Source of the DNA: an uncultured Dyadobacter sp.
Lineage (GTDB): Bacteria > Bacteroidota > Bacteroidia > Cytophagales > Spirosomataceae
Reading direction: 5' to 3'
NCBI GenBank assembly: GCA_946481035.1
Contig: CAMLNK010000369.1
Coordinates: forward strand, 1 to 5,409
DNA length: 5,409 bases
Positions 1 to 5,409 of this stretch are shown piece by piece. Under the pieces are notes generated by a model, which saw nothing but the letters and a program-made list of their open reading frames with translations, was not told the origin of the DNA and did not search any database. Numbering within the stretch: position 1 is the first letter of the stretch; the number at the start of each line of letters is the position of its first letter. Made by a program: the position numbers and the translations under genes.

Positions 1-284
1 CAATACTCAGGTGCACCTTTACCTTTACCCATACGAACCTCAGCAGGTTTCTTGGTAATCGGTTTGTCAGGGAATACACGGATCCAAACCTGACCTTCGC
101 GTTTCATCGCACGTGTTACCGAGATACGAGCTGCTTCGATCTGACGAGCAGTCAACCAACCTGGTTCCAGTGCCTTTATTGCAAACGATCCAAAAGCAAT
201 CTCATGTCCGCGGGTCGCGAGACCGTTGTGCGAACCTTTGTTCTTTTGTTGTTTGCGAAATTTTGTCCTTTTCGGCTGTAACAT
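1..284 (-). CDS. rplP: 50S ribosomal protein L16, N-terminal 94 residues (3' end outside window)
   Basis: L16 binds 23S rRNA near the A site and central protuberance of the 50S subunit and helps position aminoacyl-tRNA. The translation begins [14 protein letters not shown], which is the typical L16 start, and contains the family blocks [10 protein letters not shown] (residues 44-53), [11 protein letters not shown] (67-77) and VRMGKGKG (83-90). Arg84 aligns with Arg81 of E. coli L16, the residue hydroxylated by YcfD in that species; whether it is modified here cannot be told. The frame runs off the window after about 94 codons, and the family is usually near 140 residues, so roughly a third is missing. 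It is the last visible gene of the S10 cluster, 44 bp after rpsC. The ATG at 284-282 is fixed by the conserved N terminus. No clear ribosome binding site precedes it. Confidence 0.97.
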   Translation of the reverse strand, partial: MLQPKRTKFRKQQKNKGSHNGLATRGHEIAFGSFAIKALEPGWLTARQIEAARISVTRAMKREGQVWIRVFPDKPITKKPAEVRMGKGKGAPEY

Positions 285-302
285 GATTCTAATCTATTTG
301 AA

Positions 303-317
303 CCGGTTTGATACCGG
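303..317. repeat. Small inverted repeat in the rpsC-rplP gap
   Basis: The 44-bp gap between rpsC and rplP contains CCGGT and ACCGG arms separated by 5 nt, so the transcript could form a 5-bp GC-rich hairpin about 18 nt before the rplP start. No U tract follows on the minus strand, so it is not an intrinsic terminator. It might affect translation of rplP or mRNA stability, or be chance. Confidence 0.25.
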
Positions 318-328
318 AAAGTATCTGA

Positions 329-1153
329 TTACTTCTTCTTGTTCTTGTTGCGTTTGCGACGATCTGCATCACCGCCTCCTCCTTCACCACGTGGAGCGCC
401 GTCGTTTCTGTCACGACCGCCTCTTCTGTCGCCACGTCCGCCGCGATCGTTACCACGCTCGCCGCCTTGTGCGCTTCTTTCAGCTCTGTCGGATGCCGCA
501 GTAGCTGCGCTTGGAGTCAAATCACGCTTTCCGTACAATTCACCTTTGAAGATCCATACTTTAATACCGATCTTACCGTAGATAGTTTGTGCTTCGGAGA
601 TAGCGTAATCGATGTCCGCTCTCAATGTATGCAAAGGAATACGTCCTTCTTTGTATTCTTCTGTACGGGCCATTTCAGCACCACCCAGACGACCTGCCAA
701 ACGGATTTTGATTCCTTGTGTTCCTACACGCATTGCAGAAGCGATCGATTGCTTCATTGCACGACGGTAAGAGATACGAGCCTGCAATTGCTGAGCGATT
801 GCCTCGCCTACCAGTTTCGCATCGATTTCAGGACGTTTGATTTCGTAGATGTTGATCTGAACATCTTTGCCTGTAATCTTTTTAAGCTCTTCTTTGATTT
901 TATCAACTTCGCTACCACCTTTTCCGATCACGATACCCGGACGGGCAGTGTGGATCGTCAATGTGATGCGCTTCAATGTACGTTCAATAACTACTTTTGA
1001 AATCGATCCTTTCGGGATACGCGCTTTAATGTAGTTACGGATTTTCTCGTCTTCAACCAGTTTGTCAGAGAAGTCTTTTCCTCCGTACCAGCTAGATTCC
1101 CATCCTCTAACAATTCCTAGTCTCAGACCTATCGGATTAACCTTTTGTCCCAT
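329..1153 (-). CDS. rpsC: 30S ribosomal protein S3 with a long basic Gly/Arg-rich tail
   Basis: S3 sits in the 30S head at the mRNA entry channel and contributes to the ribosome's mRNA helicase activity. The protein starts [13 protein letters not shown], the universal S3 N terminus. A type II KH domain follows, with its GKGG loop at residues 77-80. The C-terminal S3 domain includes YRRAMK (129-134), whose Arg130, Arg131 and Lys134 align with the E. coli helicase residues Arg131, Arg132 and Lys135, then [11 protein letters not shown] (154-164) and [11 protein letters not shown] (174-184). The conserved core ends near residue 210. Residues 211-274 are a low-complexity tail: first Ala/Ser-rich, then repeats of the [12 protein letters not shown] kind, ending in a Lys/Arg/Asn run. 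At 274 residues it is longer than E. coli S3 (233). It lies 19 bp after rplV, and the ATG is fixed by homology. Confidence 0.98.
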   Translation of the reverse strand: MGQKVNPIGLRLGIVRGWESSWYGGKDFSDKLVEDEKIRNYIKARIPKGSISKVVIERTLKRITLTIHTARPGIVIGKGGSEVDKIKEELKKITGKDVQINIYEIKRPEIDAKLVGEAIAQQLQARISYRRAMKQSIASAMRVGTQGIKIRLAGRLGGAEMARTEEYKEGRIPLHTLRADIDYAISEAQTIYGKIGIKVWIFKGELYGKRDLTPSAATAASDRAERSAQGGERGNDRGGRGDRRGGRDRNDGAPRGEGGGGDADRRKRNKNKKK

Positions 1154-1172
1154 TCGAAATAGATCGTTTTAC

Positions 1173-1547
1173 TTATGATTCGATTGATGCTTCATTTACT
1201 GACACCGACGCGTCGTCTACCACGATTGTGATGTGGTTGGAACGCTTACGGATTCTGTGTGCTCTTCCCTGGGGTGCAGGGCGCAAACGCTTCAACATAC
1301 GTCCACCGTCGATGAAAACGGTTTTAACGATCAGGTCAGCGTCTTCCAGTTTTGATCCTTCGTTCATTTGCTGCCAGTTGGCAACAGCAGAAAGAAGAAC
1401 TTTGTGCAAAACCGGCGATGAAGCTCTCGGTTGGAATTTCAAAAGTGCCAACGCTTTGCTGACCTTCTGTCCGCGAATCATGTCGGCCACCAATCTCATC
1501 TTGCGAGGAGAGGTAGGCACGTCTTTTAATATAGCTCTTGCTTCCAT
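1173..1547 (-). CDS. rplV: 50S ribosomal protein L22
   Basis: L22 binds domains of 23S rRNA during early 50S assembly, and its long beta-hairpin lines the narrow part of the nascent-peptide exit tunnel. Family features are the N-terminal block PTSPRKMRLVADMIRG (residues 11-26), the helix with VLLSAVANW (50-58), and the hairpin at about 82-102 with MLKRLRPAPQGRAHRIRKR. The terminal strand SNHITIVV (103-110) follows. The MLKR segment corresponds to the E. coli MKR region where deletions give macrolide resistance; it is intact here. The protein has 124 residues against 110 in E. coli, because of about a dozen extra acidic/Ser-rich residues at the C terminus. It follows rpsS by 50 bp. The sequence just before ATG is AAAAGAAAC, purine-rich but not a good Shine-Dalgarno. 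Confidence 0.98.
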   Translation of the reverse strand: MEARAILKDVPTSPRKMRLVADMIRGQKVSKALALLKFQPRASSPVLHKVLLSAVANWQQMNEGSKLEDADLIVKTVFIDGGRMLKRLRPAPQGRAHRIRKRSNHITIVVDDASVSVNEASIES

Positions 1548-1597
1548 GTTTCTTTTCAGATATCGGCTCGTCCGTTAGGACCAGCTACGTCGACAAA

Positions 1598-1876
1598 TTA
1601 TTTTCTTCCTTTATCTTTTTTTGCGGTGTGGCCACGGAAGTTACGGGTTGGAGAGAACTCGCCCAGTTTGTGTCCTACCATGTTTTCAGTCACGTAAACC
1701 GGGATAAACTTGTTCCCGTTGTGAACTGCAAATGTGTGCCCGATAAAATCAGGCGAAATCATTGAGCGCCGCGACCAGGTCTTGATGACAGATTTACGCG
1801 ACGAGTTGTTCATCGTTTCAACTTTGGCTTCGAGACGAAAGTCGATATATGGTCCTTTTTTTAATGAGCGTGCCAT
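1598..1876 (-). CDS. rpsS: 30S ribosomal protein S19
   Basis: S19 is a head protein of the 30S subunit; it pairs with S13, contacts 16S rRNA and takes part in bridges to the 50S central protuberance. The 92-residue product has the normal family length. It starts [12 protein letters not shown] and contains the signature region from about residue 33 to 82: [20 protein letters not shown], then [10 protein letters not shown], then [16 protein letters not shown]. The Lys/Arg-rich C terminus (KKDKGRK) is typical. rplB ends only 7 bp upstream, so the two are almost certainly co-transcribed and perhaps translationally coupled. Nothing is missing or unusual. Confidence 0.98.
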   Translation of the reverse strand: MARSLKKGPYIDFRLEAKVETMNNSSRKSVIKTWSRRSMISPDFIGHTFAVHNGNKFIPVYVTENMVGHKLGEFSPTRNFRGHTAKKDKGRK

Positions 1877-1883
1877 GTTCTAC

Positions 1884-2711
1884 TTATTTTTTACGACGGC
1901 TGATAATCAATTTCTCAGAATGCTTGTTGCGGTTACGTGTCTTAAGACCTTTCGCGAACTGACCATTTCTAGAACGAGGCTGACCTCCTGACGAACGGCC
2001 TTCACCACCACCCATCGGGTGATCAACAGGGTTCATAGCAACACCACGTACGCGTGGACGACGTCCCAACCATCTTCTGCGACCCGCTTTTCCAAGCGAA
2101 ACGTTCATGTGGCTGGCATTCGAAACAACACCAACTGTTGCGATACAAGTAGAAAGTACCATACGCATTTCGCCTGATGGCATTTTCAATACGGCATATT
2201 TACCGCCTTCTCTCGCTACCAGCTGCGCGTAAGCACCGGCGCTTCTTGCAAACTGACCACCTTTACCAGGAGTCAATTCGATATTGTGTACAATCGTACC
2301 GACAGGCATAGATCCCAATGGAAGGGCATTTCCAACCTCAGGAGCTACTGAATTACCGGACACGATAACTTGTCCAACTTTCAGGCCGTTCGGAGCGATG
2401 ATGTAACGTTTTTCTTGGTCCTCAAACTGGATCAGGGCGATACGCGCTGAACGGTTTGGATCGTATTCGATCGTAAGGACAGTAGCGGGAGCGTCGAAAC
2501 GATTTCTTTTGAAGTCGATAACGCGGTATTTTTTCTTGTGACCGCCACCAATATATCGCATGGTACGATGTCCCTGGCTGTTACGACCACCTGTTCTTTT
2601 GATGGGTTCCAGAAGACTCTTCTCAGGTTTCGACGCGGTGATCTCCTCGAATGTAGGAGCCGAGCGGAAACGCTGACCAGCACTTGTAGGTTTTAATTTT
2701 TTAACTGCCAT
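1884..2711 (-). CDS. rplB: 50S ribosomal protein L2
   Basis: L2 is a primary 23S rRNA-binding protein next to the peptidyl-transferase centre and is needed for joining of the subunits and peptide-bond formation. At 275 residues it matches E. coli L2 (273). The N-terminal OB-fold RNA-binding part has [20 protein letters not shown] (41-60). The SH3-like central part has the [20 protein letters not shown] block (145-164). The C-terminal block [16 protein letters not shown] (224-239) carries His231, which aligns with the conserved His229 of E. coli. The basic tail KLIISRRKK is typical. It is 37 bp after rplW and 7 bp before rpsS. An upstream CAA triplet precedes the ATG; no Shine-Dalgarno is visible. 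Confidence 0.99.
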   Translation of the reverse strand: MAVKKLKPTSAGQRFRSAPTFEEITASKPEKSLLEPIKRTGGRNSQGHRTMRYIGGGHKKKYRVIDFKRNRFDAPATVLTIEYDPNRSARIALIQFEDQEKRYIIAPNGLKVGQVIVSGNSVAPEVGNALPLGSMPVGTIVHNIELTPGKGGQFARSAGAYAQLVAREGGKYAVLKMPSGEMRMVLSTCIATVGVVSNASHMNVSLGKAGRRRWLGRRPRVRGVAMNPVDHPMGGGEGRSSGGQPRSRNGQFAKGLKTRNRNKHSEKLIISRRKK

Positions 2712-2748
2712 TTGCTATTAACTCGTCTAATGATTTGAAATCGTTCAA

Positions 2749-3036
2749 CTAGGCTTCTCCGTAGATATCGATCGCTTCGCCTTCGGCTACTGTGATGATC
2801 GCCTTTTTGATCGTTGACGTTTTTCCAGTGACAAACTTACCTCCCGATGTGCGGGATTTGCTTTTACCAATGCTACGCATGGTGTGAACGCTTTCTACGG
2901 TAACCCCGAACAGTTTCTCAACAGCTTTCTTGATCTCTACCTTGTTTGCAGTAAGGGAGACTTCGAAAGCGTATTTACCTTGACCACCCTGAGCCGTTAC
3001 CTTTTCAGTAATAATCGGACGTTTCAGTACACTCAT
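2749..3036 (-). CDS. rplW: 50S ribosomal protein L23
   Basis: L23 lies at the mouth of the exit tunnel, where it forms the docking site for trigger factor and signal recognition particle. The 95-residue protein has the family length and pattern: LKRPIITEKVT at residues 4-14, the Tyr/Phe strand KYAFEV (21-26), the helix ANKVEIKKAVEKLFGVTV (30-47) and the strand of the extended loop that ends in KKAIITVAEGEAIDIY (77-92). The start lies 2 bp after the rplD stop codon (TAA-CA-ATG), which suggests translational coupling. It ends in TAG. Confidence 0.97.
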   Translation of the reverse strand: MSVLKRPIITEKVTAQGGQGKYAFEVSLTANKVEIKKAVEKLFGVTVESVHTMRSIGKSKSRTSGGKFVTGKTSTIKKAIITVAEGEAIDIYGEA

Positions 3037-3038
3037 TG

Positions 3039-3668
3039 TTATTTGTTCAATTGGGTTTCCAAAATAGAAATCGCAGATTCACTTATCAGAAGACGGTCTG
3101 CATTCATCAGGTCATATGTATTTACCGAATCAACAGTAGTAACTTTCGCTTTTGGAATGTTACGGCTCGACAGGTATACATTGTTATCGATCGCGGGAAG
3201 GATCAATAATGTTTTGGTGTTCGCCAGTGAAAGGGAATTCAAAACATTCAGGTAAGACTTCGTTTTGGGCGCATCGAAAGTGAATGCTTCCAAAACCGAA
3301 ATAGCGCTGGCTTGTGCCTTAACAGAAAGTGCAGAACGGCGGGCCAGAGCTTTTACTTTCTTGTTCAGTTTGAAACCGTATGTGCGGGGACGTGGACCGA
3401 AAATACGACCACCACCTACGAACACCGGAGACTTAATGCTACCTGCACGAGCTCCGCCGGTTCCTTTTTGGCGTTTGATTTTACGTGTAGATTGGTTAAT
3501 CTCTGCACGTTCTTTTGATTTGTGCGTTCCCTGACGCTGGTTAGCCAGGTAAAGCTTCACATCGAGATAGATCGCGTGCGTGCTAGGTTCAATGCCGAAA
3601 ATTTCTTCTGACACAGTTACCTTCTTGCCGGTATCTTCTCCTTTTATATTTAATACGGACAGTTCCAT
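3039..3668 (-). CDS. rplD: 50S ribosomal protein L4
   Basis: L4 binds 23S rRNA early in 50S assembly, and its extended loop reaches into the exit tunnel opposite L22. The loop is clear at about residues 44-100: [15 protein letters not shown], then [19 protein letters not shown] (63-81), then [13 protein letters not shown] (86-98). The RQKGTG..AR segment is where macrolide-resistance changes occur in other species; nothing unusual is seen. The C-terminal globular half includes [13 protein letters not shown] (106-118). The length of 209 is normal (E. coli 201). In E. coli L4 represses its own S10 operon through the leader RNA; such control is not established for this lineage. The start is 5 bp after the rplC stop. 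Confidence 0.98.
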   Translation of the reverse strand: MELSVLNIKGEDTGKKVTVSEEIFGIEPSTHAIYLDVKLYLANQRQGTHKSKERAEINQSTRKIKRQKGTGGARAGSIKSPVFVGGGRIFGPRPRTYGFKLNKKVKALARRSALSVKAQASAISVLEAFTFDAPKTKSYLNVLNSLSLANTKTLLILPAIDNNVYLSSRNIPKAKVTTVDSVNTYDLMNADRLLISESAISILETQLNK

Positions 3669-3673
3669 CGGTA

Positions 3674-4294
3674 CTACTTCTCAATGATTAGAAATGAATT
3701 CTTTGAACCCGGTACTGAGCCACTCACAACGAGAATGTTCTGCTCAGGTATCACTTTCAGAATACGCAAATTCTGAATCTTTACACGATTGTTACCCATG
3801 CGTCCACCCATACGGATACCTTTGAATACGCGTGATGGGAATGAACAAGCACCAATCGAACCTGGGTGACGGGCCCTGTTGTGCTGACCGTGCGTCTGAC
3901 CACCTACCCCGCCGAATCCGTGACGTTTTACAACACCTTGGAAACCACGACCTTTGGCAGATCCTACTACGTCAACAAACTCGCCTTCTTCAAAGATGTC
4001 CTGTACGGACAATGAAGTTCCAAGTTCATGTTCCACTTCGAATTCCTTGAACTCAACCAATTTTTGCTTGGGAGTTGTGTTGGCTTTCTTGAAGTGGCCA
4101 ATCAGAGGCTGGGAGGTGTTCTTTTCTTTCTTCTCACCAAAACCTAACTGGATAGCCTTATAGCCATCCTTTTCTTCGGACCTAACTTGTGTTACAACAC
4201 AAGGACCAGCTTGGATCACAGTACATGCCAGAGCCTGCCCGTCAGCATTGTACAAACTAGTCATTCCGATTTTTTTACCAATTAAACCAGACAT
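3674..4294 (-). CDS. rplC: 50S ribosomal protein L3
   Basis: L3 is one of the two assembly-initiating proteins of the 50S subunit, and its loop approaches the peptidyl-transferase centre. The translation begins [12 protein letters not shown] and has [17 protein letters not shown] (residues 111-127), a conserved family block, followed by HPGSIGAC (143-150) and [12 protein letters not shown] (156-167). The 206-residue length is normal (E. coli 209). Ala149 occupies the position of Gln150 of E. coli, the residue methylated by PrmB, so that modification should not occur here. This is the first gene of the large co-directional run rplC to rplP. It is preceded by a terminator and a Bacteroidota-type promoter, so it probably opens a new transcription unit. 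The leader just before ATG is A/T-rich (AATTTAAATTTCAAAC), without a Shine-Dalgarno. Confidence 0.98.
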   Translation of the reverse strand: MSGLIGKKIGMTSLYNADGQALACTVIQAGPCVVTQVRSEEKDGYKAIQLGFGEKKEKNTSQPLIGHFKKANTTPKQKLVEFKEFEVEHELGTSLSVQDIFEEGEFVDVVGSAKGRGFQGVVKRHGFGGVGGQTHGQHNRARHPGSIGACSFPSRVFKGIRMGGRMGNNRVKIQNLRILKVIPEQNILVVSGSVPGSKNSFLIIEK

Positions 4295-4347
4295 GTTTGA
4301 AATTTAAATTTAGCAGGTAAAAACCCCTTATTCTTTAAAACGGACTG

Positions 4348-4379
4348 CAAAGGTAGAAAAAACGATTTTTATATCCTAA
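4348..4379 (-). promoter_or_regulatory. Bacteroidota-type promoter for the rplC-rplP operon
   Basis: On the minus strand the sequence TACCTTTG (4355-4348) matches the TAnnTTTG -7 element used by the primary sigma factor of Bacteroidota. At a 20-nt spacing upstream lies TTAG (4379-4376), a weak fit to the TTTG -33 element. The spacer holds A and T runs. Transcription would begin near 4343, giving a leader of about 49 nt before the rplC ATG. The position, downstream of a terminator and upstream of the long gene run, fits a real promoter. The start site is inferred, not seen. Confidence 0.7.
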
Positions 4380-4398
4380 CAGCCTAAAAATATTTCTC

Positions 4399-4411
4399 GC
4401 TGATAATCAGC
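4399..4411. repeat. 13-bp palindrome between the rpsJ terminator and the rplC promoter
   Basis: GCTGATAATCAGC is a perfect 6+1+6 inverted repeat. It adjoins the T run of the rpsJ terminator and sits about 20 bp upstream of the -33 position of the rplC promoter. The location suits a protein-binding operator or activator site, but no known factor is recognised. It could also be chance in an A/T-rich gap. Confidence 0.4.
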
Positions 4412-4442
4412 AAAAAAGGTCAGATGAACGAACATCTGACCT
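4412..4442 (-). terminator. Intrinsic terminator downstream of rpsJ
   Basis: A perfect 10-bp stem (AGGTCAGATG / CATCTGACCT, 4417-4426 with 4433-4442) with a 6-nt loop (TTCGTT on the minus strand) is followed directly by TTTTTTG on the minus strand. This is a strong rho-independent terminator for transcripts from rpsJ. An ATTTTT run on the other side means it could also stop plus-strand transcription. It lies 136 bp past the rpsJ stop codon and upstream of the rplC promoter. Confidence 0.85.
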
Positions 4443-4577
4443 CATTTTTCGAGAAGCTGACTGATTCCGGCGTTAATCCTTTGCCTGTCAGGCTTTTCTG
4501 AGCTCAGATGTGGTTTCCAGAGGAACCCGGACCTTCATCCAATTTATGTAGTTGGCTTAATGAATAAGCCGGTATTA
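4443..4577 (-). other. Transcribed rpsJ 3' region with several small inverted repeats
   Basis: This 135-bp stretch lies between the rpsJ stop and its terminator. It holds a hairpin GGCTTA-5 nt-TAAGCC at 4554-4570, beginning 7 nt after the stop, an imperfect GGTTTCC/GGAACC repeat (4512-4526), the palindrome CTGAGCTCAG (4498-4507), and GCCTGTCAGGC (4483-4493). A second copy of TCAGATG (4504-4510), matching one arm of the terminator stem, is also present. A 16-codon minus-strand frame (MKVRVPLETTSELRKA, ATG at 4538, stop at 4488) spans that copy. No known RNA family is recognised. It may simply be a long 3' UTR, or a regulatory leader-like RNA. Confidence 0.4.
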
Positions 4578-4883
4578 CTAAACTTTGATCTCTACGTCAA
4601 CGCCGCTTGGCAATTCTAGCTTCATCAGGGCGTCTACCGTTTTTGCACTTGTAGAGAAGATGTCCACCAAACGCTTGTAAGTACAAAGCTGGAATTGCTC
4701 TCTTGATTTCTTGTTAACGTGCGGCGAACGAAGAACAGTGAATTTCTCTGTCTTTGTAGGCAAAGGAATAGGACCGCTTACTACCGCGCCTGTTGCCTTT
4801 ACTGCCTTAACGATTTTCTCAGCTGATTTGTCAACCAAGTTGTGGTCGAATGACCGAAGTTTGATACGGATCTTTTGATTCAT
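4578..4883 (-). CDS. rpsJ: 30S ribosomal protein S10
   Basis: S10 belongs to the 30S head and, paired with NusB, also takes part in transcription antitermination. The 101-residue product matches the family length (E. coli 103). It starts [18 protein letters not shown] and has [13 protein letters not shown] (31-43), the extended-loop block [17 protein letters not shown] (48-64) and RLVDI (71-75). The C terminus VDVEIKV is typical. Val56 aligns with Val57 of E. coli, a site of tetracycline-class resistance changes; it is wild-type here. The gene is flanked by terminator hairpins on both sides, so it may be a single-gene transcript instead of the head of the S10 operon. The upstream sequence (AAACAAATCAATACA) has no Shine-Dalgarno. 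Confidence 0.98.
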   Translation of the reverse strand: MNQKIRIKLRSFDHNLVDKSAEKIVKAVKATGAVVSGPIPLPTKTEKFTVLRSPHVNKKSREQFQLCTYKRLVDIFSTSAKTVDALMKLELPSGVDVEIKV

Positions 4884-4916
4884 TGTATTGATTTGTTTCC
4901 GGTTCAGAAAATCTCA

Positions 4917-4929
4917 TCAGGTTACCTGA
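4917..4929. repeat. 13-bp palindrome in the rpsJ leader
   Basis: TCAGGTTACCTGA is a perfect 6+1+6 inverted repeat, 33 bp upstream of the rpsJ ATG. It could form a small hairpin in the leader or be a protein-binding site. It has the same geometry as the palindrome ahead of rplC (4399-4411) but a different sequence. Confidence 0.4.
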
Positions 4930-4941
4930 CAATTACACCTG

Positions 4942-4949
4942 CAAAAGAA
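4942..4949 (-). promoter_or_regulatory. Possible -7 element of an rpsJ promoter
   Basis: Between the fusA terminator and rpsJ the minus strand has TTCTTTTG, one mismatch from the Bacteroidota TAnnTTTG -7 element. No good TTTG -33 element is seen about 20 nt upstream. If used, it would give a leader of roughly 55 nt that includes the 4917-4929 palindrome. Support is weak and comes mainly from the need for a promoter after a terminator. Confidence 0.35.
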
Positions 4950-4976
4950 CCATTTACTTCACAGGCTATATCATAG

Positions 4977-5010
4977 AAAATGCGTTGCAGAATTGCTCCT
5001 GCAACGCATT
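4977..5010 (-). terminator. Intrinsic terminator downstream of fusA
   Basis: A perfect 12-bp stem (AATGCGTTGCAG / CTGCAACGCATT, 4979-4990 with 4999-5010) with an 8-nt loop begins 7 nt after the fusA stop codon. On the minus strand it ends in TTTTC, two of whose T residues lie in the stem. The U tract is short, so termination may be partial. The other side also has a T-rich run (ACTTTTATTA), so it could act in both directions. Confidence 0.75.
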
Positions 5011-5017
5011 ACTTTTA

Positions 5018-5409
5018 TTAAGCTTTAACGAGGCCTTTCGCTTTCTCGATAACACCCTCAGCGATGTTATTCGGTACGATTTCGTAGTAAGCGAAGGTCA
5101 GGGATGCAGTAGCACGTCCTGATGACATCGTACGAAGGTCAGTTACATAACCGAACAACTCTGAAAGAGGTACATCTGCCTTGATAACCTGCGCACCATT
5201 ACGGGTGTCCATACCGCGCATGATACCACGACGACGGTTAAGGTCACCTGTGATCGGACCAGTGTACTCGTCCGGGGTCAGAACTTCTACGTGCATGATC
5301 GGTTCAAGCAATTTCGATCCGGCGTGACGCGCAGCTTCTTTGAAACCAAGCTTCGCAGCCAATTCGAAAGAGAGTGAATCTGAATCGACATCGTGGAATG
5401 AACCGTGGA
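5018..5409 (-). CDS. fusA: Elongation factor G, C-terminal 129 residues (5' end outside window)
   Basis: EF-G is the GTPase that drives translocation of tRNA and mRNA after each peptide bond and, with RRF, splits ribosomes for recycling. Only the end of domain IV and domain V are in the window. The frame enters as HGSFHDVDSDSLSFELAAK, the end of domain IV. It continues through LLEPIMHVEVLTPDEYTG and GDLNRRRGIMRGM, where domain V begins, then PLSELFGYVTDLRTMSSGRA and FAYYEIVP, all standard EF-G blocks. The GTPase domain is off the edge. The frame is open to the window end, so the first internal TTG/ATG-like codon is not the start. rpsJ follows after 134 bp with no tuf between, as is usual in Bacteroidota and unlike E. 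coli. Which EF-G paralogue this is cannot be fully settled, but its place in the str cluster favours the main one. Confidence 0.96.
   Translation of the reverse strand, partial: HGSFHDVDSDSLSFELAAKLGFKEAARHAGSKLLEPIMHVEVLTPDEYTGPITGDLNRRRGIMRGMDTRNGAQVIKADVPLSELFGYVTDLRTMSSGRATASLTFAYYEIVPNNIAEGVIEKAKGLVKA

Noticed and set aside
339..581. Plus-strand frame encoding a Pro/Ser/Arg-rich peptide
   Set aside because: Its composition comes from the antisense reading of the Gly/Arg-rich S3 tail.
467..1000. 177-codon plus-strand open frame opposite rpsC
   Set aside because: It is antisense to the well-supported S3 gene, its Cys/Phe-rich product resembles no family I know, and its frame is a by-product of S3 codon use.
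1228..1578. 116-codon plus-strand frame opposite rplV
   Set aside because: Entirely antisense to the conserved L22 gene, with no recognisable domain.
1570..1581. GTCC-GTTA-GGAC inverted repeat between rpsS and rplV
   Set aside because: Only a 4-bp stem with no U tract; expected by chance.
2884..3255. 123-codon plus-strand frame over rplW and rplD
   Set aside because: It spans the junction of two conserved genes on the other strand and has no support of its own.
5360..5362. TTG as a start codon for a 114-residue protein
   Set aside because: The frame stays open to the window edge with EF-G sequence upstream of it (HGSFHDVDS), so this codon is an internal Leu of fusA.
1..5409. Mobile element, CRISPR array, toxin-antitoxin or other accessory system
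   Set aside because: All space is taken by conserved ribosomal genes in a standard order, with no direct-repeat array, transposase or attachment-like repeat; the largest gap is 283 bp.

Overview
The window is a block of nine ribosomal-protein genes plus the 3' end of fusA, all on the minus strand. Read in the direction of transcription (right to left) the order is fusA (C-terminal part only), rpsJ, rplC, rplD, rplW, rplB, rpsS, rplV, rpsC and rplP (N-terminal part only). This is the str/S10 junction of bacteria. The products are EF-G and ribosomal proteins S10, L3, L4, L23, L2, S19, L22, S3 and L16. No mobile element, tRNA, rRNA or CRISPR array was seen, and no long plus-strand reading frame looks like a real gene.

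The organism is most likely a member of the Bacteroidota, perhaps of the Cytophagales (the order is a weaker guess). Three things support this. fusA is followed directly by rpsJ with no tuf between them. The rplC promoter carries TACCTTTG, which matches the TAnnTTTG -7 element of this phylum. The start codons are preceded by A/T-rich stretches and not by clear Shine-Dalgarno sequences. S3 also has a long Arg/Gly/Asp-rich C-terminal tail.

Layout: positions 5018-5409 hold the end of fusA, followed by a 12-bp terminator hairpin (4979-5010) and a 134-bp gap. rpsJ (4578-4883) stands alone. It is followed by a 283-bp gap that contains small inverted repeats, a strong 10-bp terminator hairpin (4417-4442), a 13-bp palindrome and a Bacteroidota-type promoter. 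From there rplC, rplD, rplW, rplB, rpsS, rplV, rpsC and rplP run without another visible terminator, with gaps of 2 to 50 bp.

The genes supply one job, translation. S3, S10 and S19 build the 30S head, while L2, L3, L4, L16, L22 and L23 build the peptidyl-transferase region and the exit tunnel of the 50S. EF-G drives translocation on the finished ribosome. The coding content is ordinary housekeeping. The less ordinary parts are the split of rpsJ from the rest of the S10 operon, a possible attenuator-like pairing in the rpsJ-rplC gap, and the S3 tail. I found no convincing new biological system here.
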